Translations under genes and position numbers: made by a program
The notes under the pieces: generated by a model
The model's database searches: none
Told to the model about the DNA's origin: nothing
What the model saw: the letters and a program-made list of their open reading frames with translations, nothing else
Shown here: positions 18,591 to 27,969 of the stretch, in pieces
How the letters are laid out: each line of letters begins with the position of its first letter
Position numbering within the stretch: the first letter of the stretch is position 1
Origin: Phycisphaerae bacterium
GTDB taxonomy: Bacteria; Planctomycetota; Phycisphaerae; Phycisphaerales; SM1A02
Direction: 5' to 3'
DNA: 64,000 nt
Assembly (NCBI GenBank): GCA_002717655.1
Contig: PBAY01000039.1
Coordinates: 288,933 to 352,932, forward strand

Positions 18591-21500
18591 CTATTCGTCC
18601 GTGTCATTATCTCGCATGAAACGCATACCCATGCCACCGCCGCCGCCACCGATGTCGTTGGCGTTGTAGAGGTACTGGGCTTCAAGGGAACGCTCGATCT
18701 TCGATCGGGCTTCAGCCAGATGGGCCATGGAGTAGTCGTCCATGCCCTTGGTCTTGACTTCCTTGATGTCGTCGAGAATCTGACGCAACTGCATGCGGCT
18801 CAGGTTGGAAACCGGTGCCGAAGCAGAGCCCATGCCGTTGGATGGCATGCTCATGTCGATGAGTCGATCCACGTGCATCCGCTGCAGATTGCGGCGAAGA
18901 CTGGAGATGTAGGGATTGCGATTGTCGACATCGCGACCCGGGTTCTCCTCGAGTTCCATCCAGACCGAGTCCTTGACCATGCCCATGGTCTCTGGAATGG
19001 TCAGCATGTCCTCGTCACTGTTCATGGAACGGAACTCGTTGTCGTAGACCCGCTGGAGCGTGGTTGGATTCAGGACCTGGGAGAGCGCCATGCTCTGAAC
19101 GCCTGAAATCCGACTGTGAACCGGGAAGGTCTCATCCTGCGAGAGGTAACGCATACCACCACCGTCGTACCACTTGTCAACGGTCATGCGGTGAAGAAGA
19201 TCAGGCGTCAGCCCGAAGCATTCATCATGCATCGTGTTGTCAAGTACGAAGGCCACGGCACGTCGCTGCTGTTCGGCAGGGATGTTCTCGATTGGAAGTC
19301 GACCCTCGGGATCACCCTTCTTGTCACGGTGGAGATAAGTGCCACCGATCCAGTTGGAGGCGATGCCAACGGCTGTCGCGTGCTTGCCAAGAAGCAGTTC
19401 ATAGGCCTTGCGGGCCTCTGACCAGCTTTCGCCATCCTCGACCATGTCGTCGATGATCTTCTTGCGAAGATCCTTGACGAGGAGGATCTGGGAATCAGCA
19501 TAATCCAGTGGATTCTTGGCATTGTCGAAGCGACGTGCCGAGGGGTCTGGTCCCATGGTGTCTTCATCGGTCGCATAGGCCAGCTGCGGCTCAGCGACAC
19601 GTTCAAGCGTCTTCTTGGGGTTGGATCCATAGCCATACTCGATGACCCAGTAGTCATAGGGGCCGAGTGTGACCATCGTGTAGTCACCCTGGTTCGCATC
19701 AACGCCATAGTTGATGTTGACGGGGAGATACTCCATCACCGAACCGGCAATGGCTTTGCCCTTCATTTCAGGGGCATTCATCTCATCCAGATCGTAGATG
19801 CGTGAACCCTTGAAGTTGTGGCGAAGACCCAGCGTATGGCCGACCTCATGCATGATGACGTCCTTGAGCTGGGGGCCGATGAAGTCCTCGGGGACACCAT
19901 CGATCAGCTGGACATCACCCTTGCGTGAAGCCTTGCCCGTTCGTGCGACTGGTCTGGACTTGGTTTCAGCAGGGGCTTCTTCAGCCTCTTCATCCACCTC
20001 TTCCTCGCTCATCGCTTCTTCACCAGCGTCGCCACTGTCAGCATCTTCATCGCCCATGGCATATTCGCCTGCAGCAACTTCCATGGATACTTCTCGTGTG
20101 GCCCACAAGGTGATGGAGAATGGATCTTCATTCATTTCTCCACGAAGTTCACCATCATTCAGAGTCATGACCAGCGGGTCATCCGATTCCTCTGCTTCAG
20201 CTGGAAGCAGTGAAAGTTCGGAGGATTCCGGTGCCCACTTGCCCGAGATCTCCTGGCTGCCCATCGGGCCCCATTCGGAGGTTCCGGTGACGGAGTTGTC
20301 AGACGCAAGCGTCAGGTCCATGGAGAAGGGGAACTCCTGGGAGTTGCCCTGAGGCCCGCTGAATTCAGCCATGCCGTTCCATGTTCCGGTGATTGGATCC
20401 GGCTTCTTTTCACCACTGTCATCCAGCTTGAGCGTGGGCTGTTGAAGATTGGTGAGCAGGTCGTAGTTCAATCGGAAGAGTGCGACGTCAAACGCCTTGC
20501 AGCAGGCATGCTGGCAGGCACCATTGATCTGACTGATCCGGCCTGACAAGCCATCAAAGGCATCGTCGCCCATGAGGGTCGGGTCAGCGGAGGTCAGCAT
20601 TTCATGATGGCCGGGGAGTTGTCCACTGGCACGCATCGCCGCTTCACGGGCAAGCTTTTGGCGAACGGCATGCTTCTGGGAGTCGGGGATCAAGGTGACT
20701 CGAGGATCATATTCCGGGCGAGTCTCGAGCCAGGCATAGGTATCCGGGCCGAAGTTCTCCATGGCGATCTGTGGAATAAGGTCTTCCCAGGTCTTGGTCC
20801 ATCCGGTGATGAATCCTTCGTCCATGACGATATCAGCATCAAGAATCTGTCCTGTCTTGGGATGAACGCGGCTGGGGCCGATTGCGTAGCCCATGTCACC
20901 ATTCGTCCAGAGCAGGAAGTTGTACCGGGCATCCTCAGGATCCTTGTCCATGTGGGCACCGGTCGCCTCATCCTGCTGATACACGACGATGGCGTTGTCG
21001 ATTCCGACCTTTTCAAAGGCCTTGTTCCATTCGAGGATGCCATCGCGAACCCAACGGCGGTAACGAACGGGAGTCGTATGCTCGATGTAGAACGTGATGG
21101 GTTCCTTCGGTGGACTCAGCTGAAGCTTCGGATCCGCCTTCTGCACATGCCAGCGATTGATGTATCGCTTCCATGGCGATTCATCGGAGGCATCTCCGAT
21201 GTCACGGTGTGAAGTCACGAAGTAGCCAAGTCGCTCATCCGCTTCACGTGGCTTGTAGCCGGTGTTTTCAGGGATTTCACGAATGGAGTAGTAGATTGTT
21301 CCGAACTTGCCACTGCGAAGCGGCATCTCGTACGCAAGCTCGACATTGGAGGGGAAGGTCTTGGCCTTCGCAATCTTCGCGAGTCGAGTATTGGCGCCAG
21401 CGGTACGTCCGCCGAAGAACTTGGAGGACTGGTTGACGAACAGACTGGTCATGTCGATGACCGGTCCGCCCTTTGGTCCCATGCTGACGATGGGCACATC

Positions 21501-21977
21501 GAGGATCACCTTGTCCGTATGCACACGACGATAGCCGGACTTCGACTGGCTGTCGCCAGTTGAACGTACGGCATAGTTGGGCTGAATCAGTGCCAGTCGT
21601 TTGCCGAATCTCTTCCAGTAGGCGTACATGTCACCTGCCTGGACACCAGCTTCGCTGATGCCGCCGGCGATGGTGTACGCCAGAAAGATCTTCTGTCGCT
21701 CGAAATTGCGTGGAAGTTCGGCCAGGACCTTGCCGGTCTTCTGATCAACATACAGGTTGTACATTCCAGGCTTGCCATCAGCCGTGGACACGACCTGGGT
21801 GTAGCCCTTGGAGACCGAGTCAAAGCTTGGAAAATCTGGTCTGCTGCTGCTGCCCGATCCAGGTGCCATGATGGTTTCATCAGGCATGGCTGTTTCCTGC
21901 AGTGCAAATGCCTGGGTGGCAATCGCACTGGCGGCGATGACGCAACCCATCGTCAGCAGGCGGTTTCGAATCGACAT
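18591..21977 (-). CDS. Large secreted zinc metalloprotease (DUF5117/DUF4953-like) with inserted domain
   Basis: A 1128-residue exported protein from the ATG at 21977, with an ideal AAGGAG site and a signal peptide ending near ATQAFALQE. Residues about 60-500 match the N-terminal region of zincin-type proteins with DUF5117/DUF5118. The zinc motif VIMHEVGHTLGLRHNFKGS (HExxHxxGxxH) is near residue 709, and a long C-terminal region carries AIGSVMEYLP-like and DYWVIEYGYG segments. Between about residues 520 and 690, just before the zinc site, lies an unusual insert: a beta-rich segment beginning ITGTWNGMAEFSG, then an acidic Glu/Ala linker. Substrate unknown. A strong hairpin terminates the gene. 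Confidence 0.88.
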   Translation of the reverse strand: MSIRNRLLTMGCVIAASAIATQAFALQETAMPDETIMAPGSGSSSRPDFPSFDSVSKGYTQVVSTADGKPGMYNLYVDQKTGKVLAELPRNFERQKIFLAYTIAGGISEAGVQAGDMYAYWKRFGKRLALIQPNYAVRSTGDSQSKSGYRRVHTDKVILDVPIVSMGPKGGPVIDMTSLFVNQSSKFFGGRTAGANTRLAKIAKAKTFPSNVELAYEMPLRSGKFGTIYYSIREIPENTGYKPREADERLGYFVTSHRDIGDASDESPWKRYINRWHVQKADPKLQLSPPKEPITFYIEHTTPVRYRRWVRDGILEWNKAFEKVGIDNAIVVYQQDEATGAHMDKDPEDARYNFLLWTNGDMGYAIGPSRVHPKTGQILDADIVMDEGFITGWTKTWEDLIPQIAMENFGPDTYAWLETRPEYDPRVTLIPDSQKHAVRQKLAREAAMRASGQLPGHHEMLTSADPTLMGDDAFDGLSGRISQINGACQHACCKAFDVALFRLNYDLLTNLQQPTLKLDDSGEKKPDPITGTWNGMAEFSGPQGNSQEFPFSMDLTLASDNSVTGTSEWGPMGSQEISGKWAPESSELSLLPAEAEESDDPLVMTLNDGELRGEMNEDPFSITLWATREVSMEVAAGEYAMGDEDADSGDAGEEAMSEEEVDEEAEEAPAETKSRPVARTGKASRKGDVQLIDGVPEDFIGPQLKDVIMHEVGHTLGLRHNFKGSRIYDLDEMNAPEMKGKAIAGSVMEYLPVNINYGVDANQGDYTMVTLGPYDYWVIEYGYGSNPKKTLERVAEPQLAYATDEDTMGPDPSARRFDNAKNPLDYADSQILLVKDLRKKIIDDMVEDGESWSEARKAYELLLGKHATAVGIASNWIGGTYLHRDKKGDPEGRLPIENIPAEQQRRAVAFVLDNTMHDECFGLTPDLLHRMTVDKWYDGGGMRYLSQDETFPVHSRISGVQSMALSQVLNPTTLQRVYDNEFRSMNSDEDMLTIPETMGMVKDSVWMELEENPGRDVDNRNPYISSLRRNLQRMHVDRLIDMSMPSNGMGSASAPVSNLSRMQLRQILDDIKEVKTKGMDDYSMAHLAEARSKIERSLEAQYLYNANDIGGGGGGMGMRFMRDNDTDE

Positions 21978-22229
21978 GATCAATGCTCCTTCGTCGTCGA
22001 TATGGGGAGTCCCTTGCCTCCGGCAGGGGTTAAGCAATAGTACTAGGCTTGCCAAATTAGGGACTCAGGAAATCAGCCCTGAAGGCCGATTAATGGCTCT
22101 CAGGCCTGTTAAAGTCATTCGTAGGGCTTGAATCCTGCCTGTCAGGCGGGAGCCACCTCGCTGATACGTCGCTGCGGCGATCTTGTGCGGCATTTCCTGC
22201 CTACTTCTTGAACCCCCGGAGAGGTGATC

Positions 22230-22493
22230 ATGTCAGATTCGGAACAGCCCAAACTTGAACTGGAGTACCCATGTCAATGGGAATACCGGGTCATCGGGGG
22301 TGATGAGGCTGCCATGAGAGCTGCGATCGAGGAGGTCATGGAGGGCCGTAGTCACGAGGTCATGGCCGGTGGAGCCAGTGCCGGGGGGAAGTGGCTGACG
22401 CTGATCGTCACGCTGGAAGTAGTCGACGAGGAGGAGCGGCTGGCTCTTTACGAGGGGCTGCGAAATCACGAGGCGATCAAGATCGTCCTGTGA
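22230..22493 (+). CDS. DUF493 (YbeD-like) family protein
   Basis: A small 87-residue protein with YPCQWEYRVIGGDEAAMRAAI and the ferredoxin-like pattern of DUF493/YbeD, a presumed ligand-binding ACT-like domain of unknown role. The ATG at 22230 follows GGAGAGGTG; a GTG two codons upstream is less likely. It stands alone, divergent from the metalloprotease across a 252-bp spacer, and ends 18 bp from the opposing PH-domain gene. Confidence 0.8.
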   Translation: MSDSEQPKLELEYPCQWEYRVIGGDEAAMRAAIEEVMEGRSHEVMAGGASAGGKWLTLIVTLEVVDEEERLALYEGLRNHEAIKIVL

Positions 22494-22511
22494 CAGGATC
22501 TCTTCCTGCAC

Positions 22512-23087
22512 TCAATCACGCTGTTTGAGCTGTTCTTCAATTCGAAGCAGGCTGTCGCGGATGTCATGAAGGAGATCGCTTTCGCCTTCAGCCTTGGTGA
22601 CGCCTGCCGAGATCGTTCCGGTTGCTTCAGCGGCAATGTCACGTGTATTCAGAACGATGTCCCGGAATGCTTCTGATTCCTTGATACCGATGAGTTTGAC
22701 CAGTGCACCACCGGTGGTTCCGCTGGATTGGCCCGCGGTTTCAAAGCTCAGTGCATGAAGATCGAACTTTCGCATGATCGGTCCCTGAACGGAACCGACG
22801 TCGGTGATCTTCTCGAGCGGAATGGTCTTCTTGACCTTGATGAAGAGACCTTTCTTCACATGAACGGCCCGGTTGGTCAGTGTGCATTCCCAGGTATTCA
22901 CGACATGCGGCCCGATGATCTTGATCAGAATCAAGGCAATCGGAACGAGGACGATGCCGACGATCGTCATGGCCAGTCCAACCGAGGTGGACATCATCTG
23001 ATAGGAGATGATGTCCTTCTTCCGGAATTCAGCTTCAAGAATGACTGTTTCGTTTCGGAATCCGGCATCGTCGTAGGCTTGAGTCAT
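22512..23087 (-). CDS. Membrane protein with bacterial PH domain
   Basis: A 191-residue protein. Residues about 30-58 form one long or two short TM segments (TSVGLAMTIVGIVLVPIAL). They are followed by CTLTNRAVHVKKGLF and IPLEKITDVGSVQGPI, the YdbT/YdbS-type bacterial PH domain (bPH2), and a C-terminal helix RDSLLRIEEQLKQRD likely to form a coiled coil. It starts within the stop codon of the preceding oxidoreductase (ATGA at 23084-23087), which fixes the start against an upstream in-frame codon at 23183. Role unknown. Confidence 0.8.
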   Translation of the reverse strand: MTQAYDDAGFRNETVILEAEFRKKDIISYQMMSTSVGLAMTIVGIVLVPIALILIKIIGPHVVNTWECTLTNRAVHVKKGLFIKVKKTIPLEKITDVGSVQGPIMRKFDLHALSFETAGQSSGTTGGALVKLIGIKESEAFRDIVLNTRDIAAEATGTISAGVTKAEGESDLLHDIRDSLLRIEEQLKQRD

Positions 23088-24436
23088 GTCGCGATCATCT
23101 CTTCCTTCTGCGGATCCCACAGCATCACCTTGTTCTGTCGATAGGCTTCGACGCCCATCTTGATGGCGACCATCACGCTGCATCCAAGATCGACATCACA
23201 GGCCAGTTGATCGCCGTTGCGGACGGCATCGAGGAAGTTGCCCATGTGATCACGTCGTGGGACGGACCCGAGATGAACTTCTGCTCGACCTCGGCCAGGT
23301 TCATCTTTCGTCTTGCCGTCCTCATCACGAACCTTGCGGGTTTCGATGCCGTTGTTGGCGCGGAACTCGTTGGACCAGACACCCTGTTCCTTGAGATCAA
23401 TGCCGTTTCCGAAGTTCATGGTCGCATGCTGGCCACGGATGACATACGGCCAGGTGTCATCATTGGTCATGACGCTGGACAGAACGACCGTGTGTTCGCT
23501 CGGGTAGTCGACCATCATGAAGAAGGTGTCGGGGATATCGCGATCATCCTTCTCCAGATAGATGCCACCACTGGCGACGACACGCTTGGGATATTCACCG
23601 GAATGGCCGCTGATCGCCATGATCAACGGTGACAAGCGGTGGTAGAGCAGATCGGTTGCCAGTCCACCGTTGTAGGCGAAGTACTTTCTGAAGCGGAAGA
23701 AGTGCTCGGGGTTCCAGTCGATCTTCGGTGCCAGACCGTGTTCATGGCCAAGCCACTGATCCCACCAGACATAACCATCCGCACCTGGATCGTTGTTCGG
23801 TCCGGCATCGGCCTGCATGGCCCAGTTGAACTGGCCACCTCGCGAATTGCGACAGTAGGCCCCCTGACTCCAGACTGGCTTGCCGATGCGTCCTTCGGCG
23901 ATCGCCTTGCGTGCCGCCCAGAAGTTTCCTTCACTGGTACCCTGCGGTCCAACCTGAAGGGTTCGTCCGGTTCGCTTGACGGCATCACGACAGGCCAGTG
24001 CCTGAGGGATGGTGTGTGACAGAGGTTTCTCGACGTATACATCCTTGCCGTTTTCCATGGCTTCGATCGACATCTTGGTGTGCCAGTGATCAGGCGTGGC
24101 GATCAGGACGGCATCCACATCAGGGTTGTCGATGACCTCGCGATATTCCATGGTGCCACTACCATCACCCTTGTCGATGATGCGCATCGCATTGTTGAGT
24201 CGCCTTCGATAGACATCACAGACGCTGATCACATCGATGTTCTCAGCCTGCTTTCGATCAACAAGTCGTTGCGTGTGACCGGTTCCCATGCCACCGGTTC
24301 CGATGACCGCCATGTTGAGGCGTTCATTCGAACCGAGCACTCTGCTCCAGGAGACCGCGGGGAGCATCGAAGCTCCGACTCCTGCAGCGGTTGTTTGTTT
24401 GAGAAAACGGCGGCGTGATGATCCGGTACGTGTCAT
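23084..24436 (-). CDS. Tat-exported Gfo/Idh/MocA family oxidoreductase
   Basis: NAD(P)-dependent sugar or polyol oxidoreductase predicted to be exported folded. The N-terminus SSRRRFLKQTTAAGVGAS is a twin-arginine signal. The Rossmann motif is NMAVIGTGGMGTGH, followed by LIATPDHWHTKM and VYVEKPLSHT with the catalytic lysine. WWDQWLGHE and GLATDLLYHRL are typical of the Tat-exported planctomycete subgroup. 450 residues, normal length. A GGAAGGAG site precedes the ATG. It is translationally coupled to the PH-domain membrane protein. Substrate is not predictable. Confidence 0.9.
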   Translation of the reverse strand: MTRTGSSRRRFLKQTTAAGVGASMLPAVSWSRVLGSNERLNMAVIGTGGMGTGHTQRLVDRKQAENIDVISVCDVYRRRLNNAMRIIDKGDGSGTMEYREVIDNPDVDAVLIATPDHWHTKMSIEAMENGKDVYVEKPLSHTIPQALACRDAVKRTGRTLQVGPQGTSEGNFWAARKAIAEGRIGKPVWSQGAYCRNSRGGQFNWAMQADAGPNNDPGADGYVWWDQWLGHEHGLAPKIDWNPEHFFRFRKYFAYNGGLATDLLYHRLSPLIMAISGHSGEYPKRVVASGGIYLEKDDRDIPDTFFMMVDYPSEHTVVLSSVMTNDDTWPYVIRGQHATMNFGNGIDLKEQGVWSNEFRANNGIETRKVRDEDGKTKDEPGRGRAEVHLGSVPRRDHMGNFLDAVRNGDQLACDVDLGCSVMVAIKMGVEAYRQNKVMLWDPQKEEMIAT

Positions 24437-24506
24437 GGCAATCTCCTTCCCGGTTGAATCCCGGGCTCTGGAGACAGCCTACCGCCGAAGCGGGCTCTTC
24501 GCCGAT

Positions 24507-25238
24507 TCAGTCGAGGTTGGCCCCTTGATCCCGGTAGTAAGGGCCCAGAGACATTCGTTTTGGCTCGCTGAACTTGCCTGACATCTCTCTGGACCAGATC
24601 CGATCGCCGGCCCCACGATCCTGAAAGTACTTCAGCATCGTCGTGTCATAGTCTTCGACCATCGCCATCATGGTTGCATCATCCGGATAGTGGTCCTTGA
24701 AGAGCACCCCAGGTTGAGGCAGACGTGGACGGATCATCGGGTCCTGAGCTGGTCGGCCGACACAGAGCCCGAACAGGGGATAAAGACCTTCGGGCATGTT
24801 CAGAAGACTGCTTACGGCGGGGAGATCATTTCTCAAACCACCGATGTAGCAGATGCCGTAGCCCATCGACTCGAAGGCGAGCGCCATGTTCTGGGCGAAG
24901 ATCGTCGCATCGACAACGGCCAGAAGAAACGCTTCACATCTGGTGTCGTAGGGCAGTTCATCTCGATCGGCGATGAGTCGGTGTCGACGAGTGTCTCCAC
25001 AGATGACGAAGAATGCGCCACATCGTGCCACCTTGGTCTGGTTGCCGGTAAGTGTGACCAGCTCGTCACGATTGGCGGAATCCTCCACCTGGATGACACA
25101 GTAGGACTGAATGGCCCCACTGGTCGAAGCCATCTGCCCGGCGGCTACCGCCTTCTGGATGTCCTGCTCCGACACCTGTTCATCGGTGAATTGACGGATG
25201 GAGCGATGACGCATCATGAGATCGATCAGTTCATTCAT
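24507..25238 (-). CDS. NADPH-dependent nitroreductase, NfsA/Frp type
   Basis: FMN-dependent flavoreductase/nitroreductase of 243 residues. MMRHRSIRQFTDEQV is the FMN-phosphate binding start, GAIQSYCVIQVED follows, and MGYGICYIGGLRND plus FGLCVGRPAQDP match the NfsA/Frp class with its C-terminal extension. Typical members reduce nitroaromatics, quinones or flavins; the physiological substrate is unknown. It lies 70 bp upstream of the oxidoreductase and 98 bp downstream of the ThiF gene on the same strand; whether they share a transcript is unclear. Confidence 0.88.
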   Translation of the reverse strand: MNELIDLMMRHRSIRQFTDEQVSEQDIQKAVAAGQMASTSGAIQSYCVIQVEDSANRDELVTLTGNQTKVARCGAFFVICGDTRRHRLIADRDELPYDTRCEAFLLAVVDATIFAQNMALAFESMGYGICYIGGLRNDLPAVSSLLNMPEGLYPLFGLCVGRPAQDPMIRPRLPQPGVLFKDHYPDDATMMAMVEDYDTTMLKYFQDRGAGDRIWSREMSGKFSEPKRMSLGPYYRDQGANLD

Positions 25239-25336
25239 GCGTGGAATGGTACAGGCAGAAAGAGACGTCTGGCATGTCAGGAATGAGACGGCCGCAGCGA
25301 GTGCATGGCGTGTGATTCAGGATTGTCGAAGACGAG

Positions 25337-26407
25337 TCAGGAGCCGACGTATCGATCGTAGATCGCACGGGCTCGTTCCGGAGACTCGATGTGGCTGATC
25401 AGGGCTCGCATGTCTTCGAAGACCGTCAATTGAATCGACTCGCCTGAACTTGATTGTTCCTCCTGCAGCGTTCCGCGGACGATGCCATCTTCATGGACGA
25501 ACGATCCATGCTGCTGAAGTCGATCGCACAGCGCAGCCAGAGACAAGTTGAAATCATTACGCGGTGGAAGGATCTGCACTGCATCTCGTCCACAAAGCAT
25601 GGTGCTGGAAACACCTTCTTGTCCCTTGAGCCAGGGAAAATCTCTTTTGCCACAACAGGGGCAATCCTGACGAGGCGGAGGAGGAGCCAGCCTTCGAGTT
25701 TCGTTGTTCCAGACATCAATGCTCATGAGGCTGCGATCAACATCATCATGTCGACCGACCAGTATCTTGATCGTCTGCATGACTTCATGCGCAGCGATCA
25801 TCATGACCACTGGTGCAATCACGCCTGCGGTATCACAGGTAGGTATCGTGCCAGCTGTCGGTGGCTCCGGGAAGAGGCAGCGAAGACAGGCGGTCGGTGT
25901 TCCCCAGGGCGATTCCTGTTCAGTTGTTGATGGTGGCAGCACCGCAAAGGACATGCCTTCAGTAGCAACGGCGCCCCCGTAGACATAGGGCACATGGTTG
26001 GCCACCGCGTAGTCATTGAGCAGATAACGCGTCTGGAAGTTGTCCAGGCCATCAACAATCACATCACATTCTTCCAGATGTCTTCGTATGTTCGAGGCAT
26101 TCATGTCAACTGCCAGGGGCTCGATGGCGATGGTTGAATTGATCGCCTGCAGACGGGTGGCAGCGGCAAGAGCCTTCGGCTTTCCCACGTCGGCTTCCGC
26201 GTAGAGCGTCTGTCTCTGGAGGTTCGTCAATTCGACCAGATCCCGGTCGATGATTCGAAGTCGGCCGACACCGGCTCGTGCAAGCAGATCGGCAATGTTC
26301 GAGCCCAGTGCGCCGCAACCCACTACGGCCACCGTCGACTCACGAAGGCGTTGTTGGCCTTCGGAGCCGATTCCCGGCAGCAGTTCCTGTCGGTGGTAAC
26401 GGCTCAT
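25337..26407 (-). CDS. ThiF/MoeB/HesA family adenylyltransferase (E1-like)
   Basis: Activates the C-terminus of a ubiquitin-like sulfur carrier by adenylation, for thiamine, molybdopterin or another sulfur pathway. 356 residues: HRQELLPGIGSEGQQRL start, ATP-binding VVGCGALGSNIADLLARAG, IIDRDLVELTNLQRQ, the VDGLDNFQTRYLLND block, and a zinc site from CLRCLFP and CPCCGKRD. Instead of a rhodanese domain the C-terminus has MLCGRDAVQILPP and a short beta domain ending RARAIYDRYVGS, a known variant of this family. No ThiS or MoaD gene is in the window, so the partner is unknown. It overlaps the upstream gene by ATGA. Confidence 0.9.
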   Translation of the reverse strand: MSRYHRQELLPGIGSEGQQRLRESTVAVVGCGALGSNIADLLARAGVGRLRIIDRDLVELTNLQRQTLYAEADVGKPKALAAATRLQAINSTIAIEPLAVDMNASNIRRHLEECDVIVDGLDNFQTRYLLNDYAVANHVPYVYGGAVATEGMSFAVLPPSTTEQESPWGTPTACLRCLFPEPPTAGTIPTCDTAGVIAPVVMMIAAHEVMQTIKILVGRHDDVDRSLMSIDVWNNETRRLAPPPPRQDCPCCGKRDFPWLKGQEGVSSTMLCGRDAVQILPPRNDFNLSLAALCDRLQQHGSFVHEDGIVRGTLQEEQSSSGESIQLTVFEDMRALISHIESPERARAIYDRYVGS

Positions 26408-27258
26408 TCCAGTGGAGATCCGAATCGGAGTCGTTTCAACCAGCGATTCACGTCGTAATCACGAATGGCGACGTAGGTGACTTCGACATTGAAATCGAGT
26501 TCCTGCAACCAGGCTCCTCGGATCAGCGGCTGTTTGTTGCGGGTCAAGGTCATCGCACGGGATCCGAATGACTTGATCAACTCCTCGCTGAGTGACTGGC
26601 GGTTTCCCAGTTCGGCGCACAGTTGATCCATCTGACGGATCGATCTTCCGGGATCCCATCCGGCCTTGACTTCAGCGTGAATCAGTTCAAGCATTGCCAG
26701 AAGTTTCAGTTCATCTTCAGGACTGCTTCCGATCAGCCATTCACGCAATTCGCGACCGGGCTTGACCCAGAGTCTGACGGACTCGGTTTCCTGTTCCAAC
26801 TGATTCCAGGTGTTCATGGCAGCCTTGCCGGATTTCTCCGTATGCACTGGACGGCTGGCTTCGCGTTCCAGCTTCCGAATGGTCAGCTCATTGCACATCG
26901 GATTCTTCGGCAGTGCGGGGAGTTGCTCAAGCAGCCGCTCGAATCGCCGGCCATCCGGCAGTTCGCCGGGGTCAGCAATGGCCGTGAGTTGCCATCGAAT
27001 GTAGCTGTCGACACGCGGATCCCGTGACTGCCTCTTTTCAAGACGTTTCGCGGCTTCCTTTCCATCCGTCTCGAACTCGAATGATCGAAAGAAATCCTTC
27101 TTGGAGCGAGGTGGTTCCGGGTCGTCCTTTTTGACTTCCTGTTGAAGCGATCGCACAGCCCGACCAACCGCAGCAGCGGGGGTTGGATCCCTGTCCAATG
27201 CCGAGGCAGGCATGGACAGCAGAACGGGGATCACAATCACCAGAAGTCGAATGGTCAT
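26404..27258 (-). CDS. Secreted hypothetical protein
   Basis: Not recognised. The 284-residue product has a cleavable signal peptide (MTIRLLVIVIPVLLSMPASA) and is otherwise helical and charged, with many Arg, Glu and Leu residues (for example DDPEPPRSKKDFF and LKLLAMLELIHAEVK). No cysteine-based or catalytic motif is evident. It overlaps the ThiF gene by ATGA and follows rpsG by 69 bp on the same strand, so it may be read from the ribosomal operon. Confidence 0.7.
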   Translation of the reverse strand: MTIRLLVIVIPVLLSMPASALDRDPTPAAAVGRAVRSLQQEVKKDDPEPPRSKKDFFRSFEFETDGKEAAKRLEKRQSRDPRVDSYIRWQLTAIADPGELPDGRRFERLLEQLPALPKNPMCNELTIRKLEREASRPVHTEKSGKAAMNTWNQLEQETESVRLWVKPGRELREWLIGSSPEDELKLLAMLELIHAEVKAGWDPGRSIRQMDQLCAELGNRQSLSEELIKSFGSRAMTLTRNKQPLIRGAWLQELDFNVEVTYVAIRDYDVNRWLKRLRFGSPLE

Positions 27259-27327
27259 GCAACCATCCTACCCATCAGGCGAGGGGTATCCACATCGGAA
27301 TGCAGGTTCAGCCGGCAGAGGCCCGGA

Positions 27328-27822
27328 TCACCATGCGAAGTGTGAGAATGCCTTGTTGGCTTCAGCCATGCGGTGTGTCTGTTCACGGACATTGACGGCT
27401 TTACCTTCACCACAGGCGGCATCAAAGAGCTCGCGAGCGAGACGGTCAGCCATCGGCTTGCCCTTGTCAGCACGGCAGGCGGTGATGATCCAGCGGAAGG
27501 CAAGACTCTGGCGGCGGCGCTGGGTCACAGGCATGGGAACCTGATAGTTGGCACCACCGACACGCTTGGAACGGACTTCCACGTTTGGCTTGACGTTGTC
27601 AATCGCCTGATGGAATGCTTCGATGGACTTCTCCGGGAGGTTGTCCCGCTTTTCCTTGTCCATGCGTGCCTGGATCTTGTCCAGCGCGTCATAGATGACG
27701 CGGGTTGCGACGGACTTCTTGCCGTCGACCATGACGCAATTGATGAAACGACTCAGGACCTTGTCTCCATGACGAGGGTCACCCTTGAGTTGCTGTTCTG
27801 CTTTGGTAATACGACCGGCCAT
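27328..27822 (-). CDS. rpsG: 30S ribosomal protein S7
   Basis: Primary 16S rRNA-binding protein of the small-subunit head. At 164 residues it is slightly longer than the usual 156. GDKVLSRFINCVMVDGKK, the VGGANYQVPMPV loop and RWIITACRADKG match S7. The ATG has a perfect AAGGAGG site. It follows rpsL by 147 bp, but fusA and tuf do not follow, so the str operon is cut short here. Confidence 0.97.
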   Translation of the reverse strand: MAGRITKAEQQLKGDPRHGDKVLSRFINCVMVDGKKSVATRVIYDALDKIQARMDKEKRDNLPEKSIEAFHQAIDNVKPNVEVRSKRVGGANYQVPMPVTQRRRQSLAFRWIITACRADKGKPMADRLARELFDAACGEGKAVNVREQTHRMAEANKAFSHFAW

Positions 27823-27913
27823 GATTGACCTCCTTGGCTCATCCGCCCCCGATGGGGCCTTGTGTTCACCGCGATCTTCACAATGTGGTCGAGTAGACCG
27901 CGATTACTTGCCT

Positions 27914-27929
27914 GGCGTCTGGTGACGCC
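27914..27929 (-). promoter_or_regulatory. Hairpin 1 in the rpsL-rpsG spacer
   Basis: GGCGTC and GACGCC form a six-bp stem around a four-base loop, about 90 nt upstream of the rpsG start. With the second hairpin it may form the S7 autoregulatory site known from the str operon spacer of E. coli; that link is inference. Confidence 0.4.
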
Positions 27930-27942
27930 TTGAATTGTTGAA

Positions 27943-27960
27943 CACGGCGACAACGCCGTG
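27943..27960 (-). promoter_or_regulatory. Hairpin 2 in the rpsL-rpsG spacer
   Basis: A perfect seven-bp stem CACGGCG/CGCCGTG closes a four-base ACAA loop (TTGT in the transcript), starting nine bases after the rpsL stop. No U-tract follows, so it is unlikely to be a terminator. Confidence 0.45.
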
Positions 27961-27969
27961 ATTGACTGA

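Noticed and set aside
22100..22180. T-loop-like sequence suggesting a tRNA
   Set aside because: GGCTTGAATCC resembles a T-arm, but no acceptor or anticodon stem can be formed around it.
24449..24465. Small CCCGG/CCGGG hairpin in the leader of the Tat-exported oxidoreductase
   Set aside because: Only five base pairs; could be chance, and no regulatory sequence is recognised.
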